DNA of 64,000 nucleotides from Streptomyces eurythermus (lineage in GTDB: Bacteria > Actinomycetota > Actinomycetes > Streptomycetales > Streptomycetaceae). Below are positions 1-8,519 of this stretch, in pieces (within the stretch, counting starts at the first letter, position 1; every line of letters begins with the position of its first letter). The position numbers and the translations under genes were made by a program. Where the stretch lies: positions 12,713 to 76,712 of the forward strand of contig NZ_BMSK01000018.1 in NCBI RefSeq assembly GCF_014649115.1, written 5' to 3'. The notes below the pieces were generated by a model that was not told the origin of the DNA, searched no databases, and saw only the letters and a list, made by a program, of their open reading frames with translations.

Positions 1-201
1 GACGGTGGTCGTCGTCTTGTCCCCGGTGTGGGTGAGGTCGTCGATGCCGGCCGACGCGGACGTCATGACGGCCTCTGTGCGCAGCGGGTTGATCTCCGAG
101 ACGGCGCCGACGAACGTGGTCTTGCCCACGCCGAAGCCGCCCGCCACCACGATCTTCGCGGAGGTGGTGGCCCGTCCCGCGTCAGAGCTTGCGAAGTCCA
201 C
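1..201 (-). CDS. cvnD: Conservon small GTPase (CvnD type), partial
   Basis: Only the N-terminal 67 residues are in the window; the gene runs off the left edge. They contain a P-loop, GGFGVGKTTFVGAVSEI, typical of the Ras/Mgl-like GTPases that end Streptomyces conservons. These GTPases are thought to act at the membrane with the kinase-like CvnA, in a eukaryotic G-protein-like arrangement. GTG at 199-201 is chosen because it lies just ahead of the conserved TSAKIVVAGG strand and overlaps the end of the preceding DUF742 gene by 20 nt, as is usual in these operons. Fourth gene of a leftward operon with the three genes to its right. Family assignment is firm; its effector is unknown. Confidence 0.9.
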   Translation of the reverse strand, partial: MDFASSDAGRATTSAKIVVAGGFGVGKTTFVGAVSEINPLRTEAVMTSASAGIDDLTHTGDKTTTTV

Positions 202-580
202 TGAGCACCCTTTCGAGCAGCGTCACATCCGGAGCGCCGCCGTTGTTCTCGTCGCCACCAGGCTGGTGAATGGCGACCATGCCGGCCTCGGCGAGGTCGG
301 CCACCAGGATCCGGGCCACACCGAGCGGCATGTTCAGCAGCGCCGACACCTCCGCGACCGACTTGACCTCGCGGCACAGGTGGCAGATGCGCTGGTGCTC
401 CGGGAGCAGCCCCATGAGCACGGCCGGGTCGGCCGTGGTGCTGATCAGCGCCTCTATGGCGAGCTGGTAGCGGGGCCGGGTCCGGCCGCCGGTCATGGCG
501 TAGGGCCTCACCAGCGGCTGGTCGCCCTCGTCCCCGTACGGCTCCGCGTACGGATCATGATGGGCGGTGGGCGGGGTCAT
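182..580 (-). CDS. cvnC: DUF742 protein (conservon CvnC type)
   Basis: A 132-residue DUF742 protein, the third component of a conservon. The domain fills the C-terminal two thirds (PLVRPYAMTGGRTRP, then the EALI, CREVKSVAEVSALL and GVARILVADL segments), with the winged-helix-like pattern of the family. ATG at 578-580 is preferred over an upstream TTG at 616 because a strong GGAGG lies 4 nt before the ATG. The reading frame overlaps the downstream GTPase gene by 20 nt, implying translational coupling. The likely role is a cytoplasmic partner linking the roadblock protein and the GTPase; this is inferred from conservon work, not from a motif. Confidence 0.9.
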   Translation of the reverse strand: MTPPTAHHDPYAEPYGDEGDQPLVRPYAMTGGRTRPRYQLAIEALISTTADPAVLMGLLPEHQRICHLCREVKSVAEVSALLNMPLGVARILVADLAEAGMVAIHQPGGDENNGGAPDVTLLERVLSGLRKL

Positions 581-691
581 GAATCCTCCGGGCGGGACAG
601 CAAGTCGGTCAGTCAAGCCGTCTGACGGGGCCGGTGGGGGGATTGTGGCGGCCGGACGGTGTTTTCGTGAGGTGGGTGGTGCCGGGGCCGG

Positions 692-1114
692 TCAGTGGAG
701 CAGACTGCCCTGGAGTTCGGCGCGCAGGTCCGGGGTGAGTACCGCACCCGCGCGGTCCACGAGCAGTGCCATCTCGTAGCCGACGAGGCCGATGTCCGCC
801 TCCGGGTGGGCCAGCACCGCGAGGGACGACCCGTCCGAGATGGACATCAGGAAGAGGAACCCGCGTTCCATCTCCACGACCGTCTGCGCCACGGTGCCGC
901 CCTCGAAGATCCGGGACGCCCCGGCCGTCAGCGAGGTCAGCCCGGAGGCGACGGCCGCCAGCTGGTCGGCGCGGTCTCTCGGGAAGCCTTCGGACATCGC
1001 CAGCAGAAGGCCGTCGGCGGAGACCACCACCGTGTGGGACACCCCGGGGGTGTTGTCCACGAAGTTGGTGATCAACCAGTTCAGGTTCTGTGCCGCCTGG
1101 CTCATCGGACTCAA
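692..1114 (-). CDS. cvnB: Roadblock/LC7 domain protein (conservon CvnB type)
   Basis: A 140-residue roadblock/LC7 (MglB-like) protein, normally a regulator of the cognate small GTPase. The fold is recognisable from NLNWLITNFVDNTPGVSHTVVVSADGL cut into its parts (helix, then the VVVSADG strand), followed by LAAVASGLTSL and the terminal DLRAELQ helix. Two starts are possible: TTG at 1112-1114, which touches the stop codon of cvnA and has AGGAG 6 nt upstream, or ATG at 1104-1106, which gives MSQAAQN but has no well-spaced ribosome site. TTG is reported on spacing. Zero intergenic gap to cvnA argues for co-translation. Confidence 0.9.
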   Translation of the reverse strand: MSPMSQAAQNLNWLITNFVDNTPGVSHTVVVSADGLLLAMSEGFPRDRADQLAAVASGLTSLTAGASRIFEGGTVAQTVVEMERGFLFLMSISDGSSLAVLAHPEADIGLVGYEMALLVDRAGAVLTPDLRAELQGSLLH

Positions 1115-4100
1115 CTAACGCTCCTGCTGGTGAGTGGGGCTCGGGAAGCTGCCGGTCTGGCCGCTGCCGGCCTGACGGCCCTGAGCGATGCCCCGACGGA
1201 GATTGGTCAGCCGGCCGCGTACGTCATCGGGCGCACGCGAGACCTGCGGACCGCTTTGGTGCTGTTGCTGCTGGGCGGTGCCGGGCACGAGGTTCGCCCG
1301 GGGCACGCGACGCGGCAGGCCGGAGGTGGTGACCCCGCCCGCGGCGGGCTGCCGTACGCGCTCGGCCTGCCGGACGAGTTCGTCGTTCGGCGAGGTGCGC
1401 CAGGAGCCGGTGTTCGACCCGGACCGCTGCGGAGCGGACGCGGGCGACTGCGACTGCGACTGCGACTGCGGCTGCGTCTGGGGCTGCTGCGGCGCGGGCG
1501 CGTTCTCCTGCTGCTGCTGGAACCAGTTGGTCTCCAGCGTGTCGAACAGCGGGGTACGACCGTCTCCCGGGCCACTGGCCGGCGGCAGGGCCTCCGGCTC
1601 GGTGCGGGCCGGGCGCTGCTGCTGCGGCGCGGCCGGGTGCGGCGCGCCGAAGTCGTCGTGACCGGCCGGCCGCGGACGCTCGAACTGCCCGGTGTGGCCG
1701 GGGTCCGGCCGGCCGGGAAGGGCGTGCTGTCCGGTGGAGCCGCCGTCGTAACCGCCGTCGTACGCCTGCGGGGCCTGCGGCGCCGGGAACTGGCCCGTGT
1801 GCCGGCCGCCGTTGTCCGGCCGGCCGGAGCCCGGCGCGCCGAACACGTCGGAGCGGGCGAACGAACCGGTGTCCTGCCGGGCACCGGGAGCGTCGAAGGG
1901 CCCCGCCTGCCGCTCGGCGTCCGGACGCGCGAACTGCCCCGTGTGGTGGGCGTTGTCGAGCTGCGGGTACTGACCAGTCTGTTGGCCGTTGTCGAGCTGC
2001 GGGTAGCCGCCGGTCTGCCGGCCGTTGTCCGGCTGCGGGAACTGGCCCGTCTGCCGCGTGTTGTCGAGCTGCGGGAACTGGCCCGTCTGCTGGGCGTTGT
2101 CCGGCTGCGGGTAGCCGCCGGTCTGCCGCCCGTTGTCCGGCTGCGCGAACCGGCCCGTCTGCTGGAGGTCGTCCGGGCGGGCGAACTGTCCCGTCTGCTG
2201 GGCGGAGTTGCCCGCGCCGGGCAGCTCCGGACGCTGGAACTCGCCGGTCGCGGCCGGACCCCGGTCGTCGACGCGGGGCATCTCCGCGGTCGAGCCCGGA
2301 CCCTGCCGGTCGTCCACGCGCGGCATGTGCGAGGTCTGCGCCGGGTCCTGCTCGTCGTGGCCGCGCGGGGTGTCCAGCGAGGCACGGGACAGCGGGGCCT
2401 GGTCGGCCCAGCCCGGGGTGCGGGACTGCGGCTCGCCGCCGGGCAGTTCGGCCCGCGGGCCGCCGCGCGGCGGCAGCTGGGGGCGGCGCCCCTGGTCCGC
2501 CGGGCCGTCGGACCGCTTGCGGCCACGGCCGCCACGGCTGCCGTTGCCGCTGCCATTGCCGCCACCGCCGAACAGGTCCTGCTGCGGACCGTTCGGGTGG
2601 GCGGTCTGCAGACCCTGCGGCGCACCGGGCGCCTGACCGCCGCGGCCGCCCGCGCCGGAACCGGCCGGCATCCGGCCGCCCTGCTGCGGCGCGGCACCGG
2701 GACCGCCCTGCGGCCCGCGGGCTCCGCCCGGCGCACCGGGACGGCCGCCCTGGGCCGGGTTGGACAGCGCGGCGCGCGGACCCTGGCCGGGACCGGCCTG
2801 GCCGCGCGGGGCGGGACCGCCACCGAGCAGACCGCCACCGGCCGGGCCGCCACCGGCGTTGCCGGTCTGCCGCCTGGCCGCGGCCGCACCGGCGGCGGCC
2901 TGCGCGGCGGCGGGACCACCGGAGGACACGGGCGCGCCGGGCTTGCCCGGAACCGGCTTCCGGTCGCCCTGGGCGACGTCCACCGGCAGCATGACCAGCG
3001 CGGTCGTACCACCGGAGTCGGACGGGCGCAGCTGGATGCGGATGCCGTGCCGCTGCGAGAGCCGGCCGACCACGAACAGACCCATGCGGCGGGACACCGA
3101 CACGTCCACGGTGGGCGGCGAGGCGAGCCGCTCGTTGATCGCCGCGAGGTCCTCGGGGGACAGACCGATACCGGTGTCGTGGATCTCGATCAGGACGCGG
3201 CCGTCGGGCAGCGCGTGACCGGTGACCTTGACCTTGGTCTGCGGGGAGGAGAACGAGGTCGCGTTCTCCAGCAGCTCGGCGAGCAGGTGCACGAGGTCGT
3301 TGACGACCCGGCCGGCGACCTGGGTGGTGGGGACGGCGGCCAGCTCGATGCGCTCGTACTGCTCCACCTCGGACGCGGCGGCACGCAGCACGTCGACCAG
3401 CGGGACCGGGCGGGTCCAGCGACGGCCCGGCTCCTCACCGGCGAGCACGAGGAGGTTTTCGCCGTTACGGCGCATACGGGTGGCGAGGTGGTCCAGCTTG
3501 AACAGCGAGGACAGCTGGTCCGGGTCGGCCTCGCGGGACTCCAGCTCGGAGATCAGCGACAGCTGGCGCTGGATCAGGCCCTGGGAGCGGCGCGAGAGGT
3601 TGGTGAACATCGCGTTGACGTTGCCCCGCAGCAGGGCCTGCTCGGCGGCGAGGCGGACCGCCTCGCGGTGCACGTCGTCGAAGGCCGCGGCCACCTGGCC
3701 GATCTCGTCGCGGGAGTGCACACCGACCGACTCCACGGAGGTGTCCACGTCCTGCGGGTCGGACTCGGAGAGCTGCTTGACCAGCTCGGGCAGACGGTCC
3801 TGGGCGACCTTGGTCGCGGTCTCCTGGAGCCGGCGCAGCGAGCGGATCATGGAGCGGGCCACGACGAACGCGCCGACCAGCGAGACACCGAGCACGAGCA
3901 GGATCAGCGCACCGGAGATGATGGCGTCACGCTGGGTGGCGCTCTTCAGCTCGCGGGCCTTCTGCTCCATCTCCTCCAGGAGCGTGTGCTCGATCTTCTT
4001 CATCTGCTCGATCTTGGTCGAGCTGTCGTCCACCCAGTCCTTGTAGGAGCGCGCCGGCAGCTGCTGGAGGCCGTCGGGGGACTCGAAGGAGCGCTTGGCG

Positions 4101-5128
4101 TAGGTGTCGGCCGCCTCGATCGTCGGGTTGCCCTCGTCGATCGGCTTCAGCAGCTCCTCGGCGTTCTGGTCGGCGTAGATCTTCCGGAAGATCGCCAGCT
4201 CGGAGTTCTCGCTCTCGTACGCCGACTGGCCGTAGAGGCGGTCGTTCTCGGAGAGGTCGCCCTTGGTGGAAGGGGTCGCCGGCAGCGCGGCGGCGATCAT
4301 GGCCCGCTGTACGGAGGCGTACTCCTTGGCGGTGGAGAAGGCCGCCAGGGCGCGGGTACGGGAGATCATCTCCGGGTTGCTGGACGCCTCGGCCATGTCC
4401 TGGGAGAGGCCGATCAGCTGGGTGATGAGCCGGTGGTACGACTCGACCGTCTGGGAGGCGTTCTGCTTCGACCCGTACGCCTTCTGGCGGATCTTGGCCA
4501 GGTCGTCCAGCTGGTTGGCGAGGCCGACGAGCGCGTCACGCACGCCCTGGAGCTTGCCGTCCTTGCTCGCCGCGTCGATCTTCTCGGAGTCGTCCAGGAA
4601 GTCGTCGCGGGCCCGGTCGGTCTTCTGCTGGTAGGCCTTGATCTGGTAGTCGCTGGAGTTCAGACCGCCGCGCGCCAGCGGGCCGGCGGACTGGTCGCGC
4701 TCCTCCTGGAGCGCCGCGGCCAGCTCGGTGGCCTGCTTGGTCATCTCCGTCAGCAGCTTCATGTTGTCGAGCTGCTGGATGTCGTTCAGGTTCTCGTTGA
4801 TGCGCAGGGCGCCCAGCGAGGTGGCCGCCACCACGGGGAGCGCGAGCAGCGAGACCAGGCGGGTGGAGATGCGCCAGTTGCGCAGGTGCAGCCGGGAACC
4901 GGAGCCGACGGAGCCGCCCGGGGCGGGCTTCACGGTCGGCGTGGGGGCGCCGGAGGGAGCCGTCTTCGCGGGGGCCGACAGGGCGGGGGCGCCGGGGCGT
5001 CCGCCGCCGTCCTTGGCCGGGGCCGGGTTCGGACCCTGGGCGTGCTGGGGCGTCGAACCGCGGTCGGTCCCGCCGTGCGGCTCCGGCTCCGCCGAAGCGC
5101 TGCCATCCCTCTTGAAACGTCCCTGCAC
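1115..5128 (-). CDS. cvnA: Nitrate/sulfate-sensing-domain sensor kinase-like protein (conservon CvnA type)
   Basis: A 1337-residue membrane sensor with an ATPase domain. Visible parts: a Pro/Ala-rich cytoplasmic N-terminus (1-85), TM1 near 88-108, an extracellular all-helical NIT-type sensing domain (110-395), TM2 near 400-420 (GALILLVLGVSLVGAFVVA), a HAMP segment, a dimerisation helix with LDHLATRMRRNGENLL, and a HATPase domain with N-box ELLENATSFS (about 612) and G1 box DTGIGLS (about 650). Residues 735-1337 are a disordered Gly/Pro/Gln-rich tail with tandem repeats. GTG at 5126-5128 is chosen since upstream codons look unlike family N-termini. The leftward neighbours cvnB, cvnC and cvnD complete the conservon. 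Its ligand is unknown. Confidence 0.9.
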   Translation of the reverse strand: MQGRFKRDGSASAEPEPHGGTDRGSTPQHAQGPNPAPAKDGGGRPGAPALSAPAKTAPSGAPTPTVKPAPGGSVGSGSRLHLRNWRISTRLVSLLALPVVAATSLGALRINENLNDIQQLDNMKLLTEMTKQATELAAALQEERDQSAGPLARGGLNSSDYQIKAYQQKTDRARDDFLDDSEKIDAASKDGKLQGVRDALVGLANQLDDLAKIRQKAYGSKQNASQTVESYHRLITQLIGLSQDMAEASSNPEMISRTRALAAFSTAKEYASVQRAMIAAALPATPSTKGDLSENDRLYGQSAYESENSELAIFRKIYADQNAEELLKPIDEGNPTIEAADTYAKRSFESPDGLQQLPARSYKDWVDDSSTKIEQMKKIEHTLLEEMEQKARELKSATQRDAIISGALILLVLGVSLVGAFVVARSMIRSLRRLQETATKVAQDRLPELVKQLSESDPQDVDTSVESVGVHSRDEIGQVAAAFDDVHREAVRLAAEQALLRGNVNAMFTNLSRRSQGLIQRQLSLISELESREADPDQLSSLFKLDHLATRMRRNGENLLVLAGEEPGRRWTRPVPLVDVLRAAASEVEQYERIELAAVPTTQVAGRVVNDLVHLLAELLENATSFSSPQTKVKVTGHALPDGRVLIEIHDTGIGLSPEDLAAINERLASPPTVDVSVSRRMGLFVVGRLSQRHGIRIQLRPSDSGGTTALVMLPVDVAQGDRKPVPGKPGAPVSSGGPAAAQAAAGAAAARRQTGNAGGGPAGGGLLGGGPAPRGQAGPGQGPRAALSNPAQGGRPGAPGGARGPQGGPGAAPQQGGRMPAGSGAGGRGGQAPGAPQGLQTAHPNGPQQDLFGGGGNGSGNGSRGGRGRKRSDGPADQGRRPQLPPRGGPRAELPGGEPQSRTPGWADQAPLSRASLDTPRGHDEQDPAQTSHMPRVDDRQGPGSTAEMPRVDDRGPAATGEFQRPELPGAGNSAQQTGQFARPDDLQQTGRFAQPDNGRQTGGYPQPDNAQQTGQFPQLDNTRQTGQFPQPDNGRQTGGYPQLDNGQQTGQYPQLDNAHHTGQFARPDAERQAGPFDAPGARQDTGSFARSDVFGAPGSGRPDNGGRHTGQFPAPQAPQAYDGGYDGGSTGQHALPGRPDPGHTGQFERPRPAGHDDFGAPHPAAPQQQRPARTEPEALPPASGPGDGRTPLFDTLETNWFQQQQENAPAPQQPQTQPQSQSQSQSPASAPQRSGSNTGSWRTSPNDELVRQAERVRQPAAGGVTTSGLPRRVPRANLVPGTAQQQQHQSGPQVSRAPDDVRGRLTNLRRGIAQGRQAGSGQTGSFPSPTHQQER
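1895..2200 (-). repeat. 36-bp tandem repeat in the cvnA tail
   Basis: Eight to nine in-frame copies of a 12-residue unit of the form QQTGQFPQPDNG (with Y/F, P/L and R/Q variants) occupy this part of the cvnA tail. The units differ at synonymous and non-synonymous sites, so the array is not freshly duplicated. A shorter Gln/Ser/Pro run (QPQTQPQSQSQSQ) lies further downstream in the protein, near 1460. Confidence 0.85.
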
Positions 5129-5700
5129 TAGCGTCGCAACCTCTGGACCAGGCGCCCCTCCGCGTGAACGGAGGGACACGGTGTCGGCGTTGTGGGGAGC
5201 GCCCTGAATACGCCCCCCGGGTGGTCTTGAGTGACCGGCGCTGGCTTCCCCCTGTCTCGCCGCCACTCGGCGCTGTGTCGCGCCCCCTGTGCGCCGGCTC
5301 GATCCCGCGGCGGTCCGTGGAATTCCAGCACAGTGCAGGATCTCCAACAAGGGCGGCGGGCCGAGCTGTGACCTCTGTGACAACCTGTGAGGGATGGGTT
5401 ACCAGCCGTTGAGTCATATTCGGTCGAAAACGGGCATACATCGGCGAGTTGCCGGTGGGTGCCAGGTGTCCCAGTCGCCATGATCAGGAGCGGAATGATG
5501 GCTTCAGGGGTCCAATGTCCGTTTCGTTAGGACCGATTGGCGGCCGGAATTGACCGGTTTGCCCATGAGTTGGTGAGCAAACTCACACACTTCTCGGGGA
5601 CAGTTGGCGACTTCGTCGGGGAATCGGATGTTTAGCCTGACGCTTTACAAGGCGGGCGACTCTGCCAACCCACTCCACCAGAGGGCACAGGACGACAACG
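5129..5700. other. Intergenic region between cvnA and a small divergent ORF
   Basis: 572 bp without a convincing gene. It should hold divergent promoters. Visible elements are a TTGACC hexamer at 5550-5555 and an inverted repeat GTGAG-CAAA-CTCAC at 5573-5586, and the sequence is clearly less GC-rich between 5480 and 5660. No -10 at convincing spacing was found, so no promoter is called. Confidence 0.5.
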
Positions 5701-5895
5701 GTGAAGACGACGATGATGTTCCGCAAGATAGCCAACCCGCGACGCACGACCCTGGCGCACCTGAAGGACGCCGGCGAGCTGCACACGCCCGAGCTGCCGG
5801 AGCACCCCGTCGACCTCCCCGCCCAGACCGCCAACCCCCGGCGCACCGTCCTCATGGACGTCCCGGTGGGCTCGGGGGCCCCGGCGGGCGAGTGA
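5701..5895 (+). CDS. Small conserved-type protein with two NPRRT motifs
   Basis: A 64-residue acidic-tailed protein of unknown function. It has the strong third-position GC bias of neighbouring genes and an internal echo: NPRRTTLAHLKD near the N-terminus and NPRRTVLMD near the C-terminus. GTG at 5701 follows AGGACGACAACG. There is no signal peptide or membrane segment. It stands alone between the conservon and the hydrolase gene. I believe small proteins of this type occur at the same place in other Streptomyces, but this is from memory. Confidence 0.65.
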   Translation: MKTTMMFRKIANPRRTTLAHLKDAGELHTPELPEHPVDLPAQTANPRRTVLMDVPVGSGAPAGE

Positions 5896-6069
5896 CCGAC
5901 GGCTTCACCGGGCGCGGCCGGAGGGATCCACGAAGATCCCCCGGCCGCGTTCGTACGCAGTGACCCGCCTCTGACCTGCGGCGACACCCCCAGCAGCGGT
6001 GAGCGTCCTATAGCTCCGATAACCTGGGGCGTCAATACGCCGGTTCTCAGTGAGGGGCGCGAGCATCCC

Positions 6070-6855
6070 GTGCGCATCGCCAGGTTCTCCATCGACGGGA
6101 ACGTAGCCTTCGGCGCGGTCGAGGGCGACAAGCAGGACGAACTCGTCCTCGACATCATCAAGGGCATCCCGTTCGCGGACTTCGAGCTGTCCGGGACGAA
6201 GGTGCCGCTCAGCAAGGTCAGGCTGCTCCCGCCGGTGCTCCCCAACAAGGTCGTGGCATTCGGCCGCAACTACGCCGAGCACGCCCGCGAGCTGGGCAAC
6301 GAGGTGCCCGAGGCACCCTTCGCCTTCTTCAAGCCGTCCACCTCGGTGATCGGCCCCGGCGACGAGATCCGGTACCCGTCGTTCTCCCAGGAGCTGCACC
6401 ACGAGGCCGAGCTGGCCGTCGTCATCGGCCGCATGTGCCGCGAGGTCCCGCGCGAGCGCGTGAAGGACGTCATCCTCGGCTACACCTGCGCCATCGACGT
6501 CACCGCCCGTGATGTGCAGCGGCGCGAGAAGCAGTGGGCCCGGGCCAAGGGCTTCGACAGCTCCTGCCCGCTCGGCCCCTGGGTGGAGACGGACCTGGAC
6601 CTCGCCCGCGCGAACGATCTGACCATCCAGCTCACCGTCAACGGCGAACAGCGCCAGCTGGGCCGCACGAGCGAGATGATCCACCCGATCGAGGACCTGG
6701 TCGTCAACATCTCGGAGGCCATGACGCTGCTCCCCGGCGACGTCATCCTCACCGGAACCCCCGCGGGGGTCGGCCCCCTGAACGTCGGCGACGAGGTCGC
6801 CGTCACCATCGAAGGCATCGGCACTCTCACCAACAAGGTTGTCAAGCGTGGCTAG
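6070..6855 (+). CDS. Fumarylacetoacetate hydrolase family protein
   Basis: A 261-residue enzyme of the FAH superfamily, which hydrolyses or isomerises C-C bonds in beta-diketo acids or acylpyruvates. The family core is plain: VVAFGRNYAEHARELG, FFKPSTSVIGPGDEI, the metal-binding HHEAELAVVIG (Glu-x-Glu ligands), TARDVQRREKQWARAKGFD, and GDVILTGTPAGVG. The length fits the short bacterial class (acylpyruvase or 2-hydroxyhepta-2,4-diene-1,7-dioate isomerase-like) rather than true fumarylacetoacetase. GTG at 6070 follows GAGGGGCGCG. The end overlaps the gltX start by 8 nt, so both are probably one transcript. The substrate cannot be told from sequence. Confidence 0.9.
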   Translation: MRIARFSIDGNVAFGAVEGDKQDELVLDIIKGIPFADFELSGTKVPLSKVRLLPPVLPNKVVAFGRNYAEHARELGNEVPEAPFAFFKPSTSVIGPGDEIRYPSFSQELHHEAELAVVIGRMCREVPRERVKDVILGYTCAIDVTARDVQRREKQWARAKGFDSSCPLGPWVETDLDLARANDLTIQLTVNGEQRQLGRTSEMIHPIEDLVVNISEAMTLLPGDVILTGTPAGVGPLNVGDEVAVTIEGIGTLTNKVVKRG

Positions 6856-8371
6856 CGCATCCTCCCCCAAGCTCTCGGCTCCGCTCGAGCAGGGGGGACC
6901 CCCGTCAGCAGTCCGTGTCCGTTTCTGCCCCTCGCCCACCGGTAACCCGCACGTGGGCCTGGTGCGCACCGCCCTGTTCAACTGGGCCTTCGCCCGGCAC
7001 CACCAGGGCACCCTGGTCTTCCGCATCGAGGACACCGACGCGGCCCGCGACTCCGAGGAGTCCTACAACCAGCTCCTCGACGCGATGCGCTGGCTCGGCT
7101 TCGACTGGGACGAGGGCCCCGAGGTCGGCGGCCCGCACGCGCCGTACCGCCAGTCGCAGCGGATGGACATCTACCGGGACGTCGCCCGGAAGCTCCTGGA
7201 CGGCGGCTACGCCTACCACTGCTACTGCTCCCAGGAGGAGCTGGACACCCGCCGCGAGGCCGCCCGCGCCGCCGGCCGGCCCTCCGGCTACGACGGCCAC
7301 TGCCGGGACCTGAGCGCCGAGCAGGTCGAGCAGTACCAGGCGCAGGGCCGTGAGCCCATCGTGCGCTTCCGGATGCCGGACGAGGCGATCACGTTCACCG
7401 ACCTGGTCCGCGGCGAGCTGACCTTCACCCCGGAGAACGTGCCCGACTACGGCATCGTGCGCGCCAACGGCGCCCCGCTGTACACGCTGGTCAACCCGGT
7501 CGACGACGCGCTGATGGAGATCACCCACGTCCTGCGCGGCGAGGACCTGCTCTCCTCCACCCCGCGCCAGATCGCGCTGTACAAGGCGCTGATCGAACTG
7601 GGCGTCGCCCAGCGCGTCCCGGAGTTCGGCCACCTGCCGTACGTGATGGGCGAGGGCAACAAGAAGCTGTCCAAGCGCGACCCGCAGTCGTCGCTGAACC
7701 TCTACCGCGAGCAGGGCTTCCTGCCCGAGGGCCTGCTCAACTACCTCTCCCTGCTGGGCTGGTCGCTCTCCGCGGACCAGGACATCTTCACGATCGAGGA
7801 GATGGTCCGGGCCTTCGACATCTCCGATGTGAACCCCAACCCGGCCCGCTTCGACCTGAAGAAGTGCGAGGCGATCAACGGCGACCACATCCGCATGCTG
7901 GATGTGAAGGAGTTCGCCGAGCGCTGCCGGCCGTGGCTGAAGGCCCCGTTCGCGCCGTGGGCGCCGGAGGACTTCGACGAGGCCAAGTGGCAGGCGATCG
8001 CCCCGCACGCCCAGACCCGTCTGAAGGTCCTGTCGGAGATCACCGCCAACGTCGACTTCCTGTTCCTGCCGGAGCCGGTCGAGGACGAGGCGTCGTGGGC
8101 GAAGGCGATGAAGGAGGGCAGCGACGCCCTCCTGCGCACCGCCCGGGAGAAGCTCCAGGCGGCGGACTGGTCCTCGGCGGAGTCCCTGAAGGAGGCCGTC
8201 CTGGCCGCCGGCGAGGCGCACGGCCTCAAGCTCGGCAAGGCCCAGGCCCCGGTCCGCGTGGCCGTCACCGGCCGCACGGTCGGCCTCCCCCTCTTCGAGT
8301 CCCTGGAGATCCTGGGCAAGGACAAGACGCTGGCCAGGATCGACGCGGCCCTGGCCAAGCTCACCGCGTAA
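6848..8371 (+). CDS. gltX: Glutamyl-tRNA synthetase with unusual N-terminal extension
   Basis: A 507-residue class Ib GluRS that charges tRNA-Glu and, in bacteria lacking GlnRS, also tRNA-Gln for later amidation by GatCAB. The HIGH-type motif is PSPTGNPHVGL, the KMSKS-type motif is KKLSKRD, and RIEDTDAARDSEES is canonical. GTG at 6848 has AAGG 8 nt upstream; a TTG at 6839 is the alternative. No start codon lies between the palindrome and the conserved VRVRFCPSPTG, so the residues encoded by the palindrome (SPKLSAPLEQGGPP) must be part of the protein or the start is misjudged. Five Glu/Gln tRNA genes follow 1 kb downstream. Confidence 0.95.
   Translation: MASASSPKLSAPLEQGGPPSAVRVRFCPSPTGNPHVGLVRTALFNWAFARHHQGTLVFRIEDTDAARDSEESYNQLLDAMRWLGFDWDEGPEVGGPHAPYRQSQRMDIYRDVARKLLDGGYAYHCYCSQEELDTRREAARAAGRPSGYDGHCRDLSAEQVEQYQAQGREPIVRFRMPDEAITFTDLVRGELTFTPENVPDYGIVRANGAPLYTLVNPVDDALMEITHVLRGEDLLSSTPRQIALYKALIELGVAQRVPEFGHLPYVMGEGNKKLSKRDPQSSLNLYREQGFLPEGLLNYLSLLGWSLSADQDIFTIEEMVRAFDISDVNPNPARFDLKKCEAINGDHIRMLDVKEFAERCRPWLKAPFAPWAPEDFDEAKWQAIAPHAQTRLKVLSEITANVDFLFLPEPVEDEASWAKAMKEGSDALLRTAREKLQAADWSSAESLKEAVLAAGEAHGLKLGKAQAPVRVAVTGRTVGLPLFESLEILGKDKTLARIDAALAKLTA
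6862..6903 (+). repeat. Streptomyces-type palindromic repeat inside the gltX 5' end
   Basis: About 42 bp with outer arms TCCCCC (6863-6868) and GGGGGA (6893-6898) and inner arms GCTC (6871-6874) and GAGC (6887-6890), followed by a C run. From memory this is a palindrome found many times in intergenic DNA of Streptomyces. Here it is read in frame as part of gltX. Confidence 0.7.
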
Positions 8372-8386
8372 CCGACACCACCCACA

Positions 8387-8427
8387 CGTGAGGGGCGGCC
8401 CCGGACCCCCGGGCGCCGCCCCTCACG
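8387..8427 (+). terminator. Rho-independent-type terminator after gltX
   Basis: A perfect 13-bp stem, CGTGAGGGGCGGC (8387-8399) with GCCGCCCCTCACG (8415-8427), and a 15-nt loop. It starts 16 nt after the gltX stop. There is no T run, as is common in Streptomyces. Confidence 0.8.
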
Positions 8428-8506
8428 CGTGTCACTGTCACTGGTCGCCGACGCTCGGTGACCGCCCGGATTCCGCGTTCTTCCGGAACGGTTCGGGGTC
8501 CGGCGG

Positions 8507-8512
8507 TACCGT
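8507..8512 (+). promoter_or_regulatory. -10 element for a leaderless transcript (HAD gene)
   Basis: TACCGT fits the TANNNT -10 pattern and ends 7 nt before the ATG at 8520. No ribosome site precedes that ATG, which fits a leaderless mRNA. No clear -35 is seen. Confidence 0.55.
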
Positions 8513-8519
8513 CGGTCCC

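Noticed and set aside
695..5131. 1478-codon open frame on the plus strand opposite cvnA
   Set aside because: It is antisense to a well-supported kinase-like gene. Its composition (runs of RGRGGRL-type residues) is the mirror of high third-position GC, and it has no domain.
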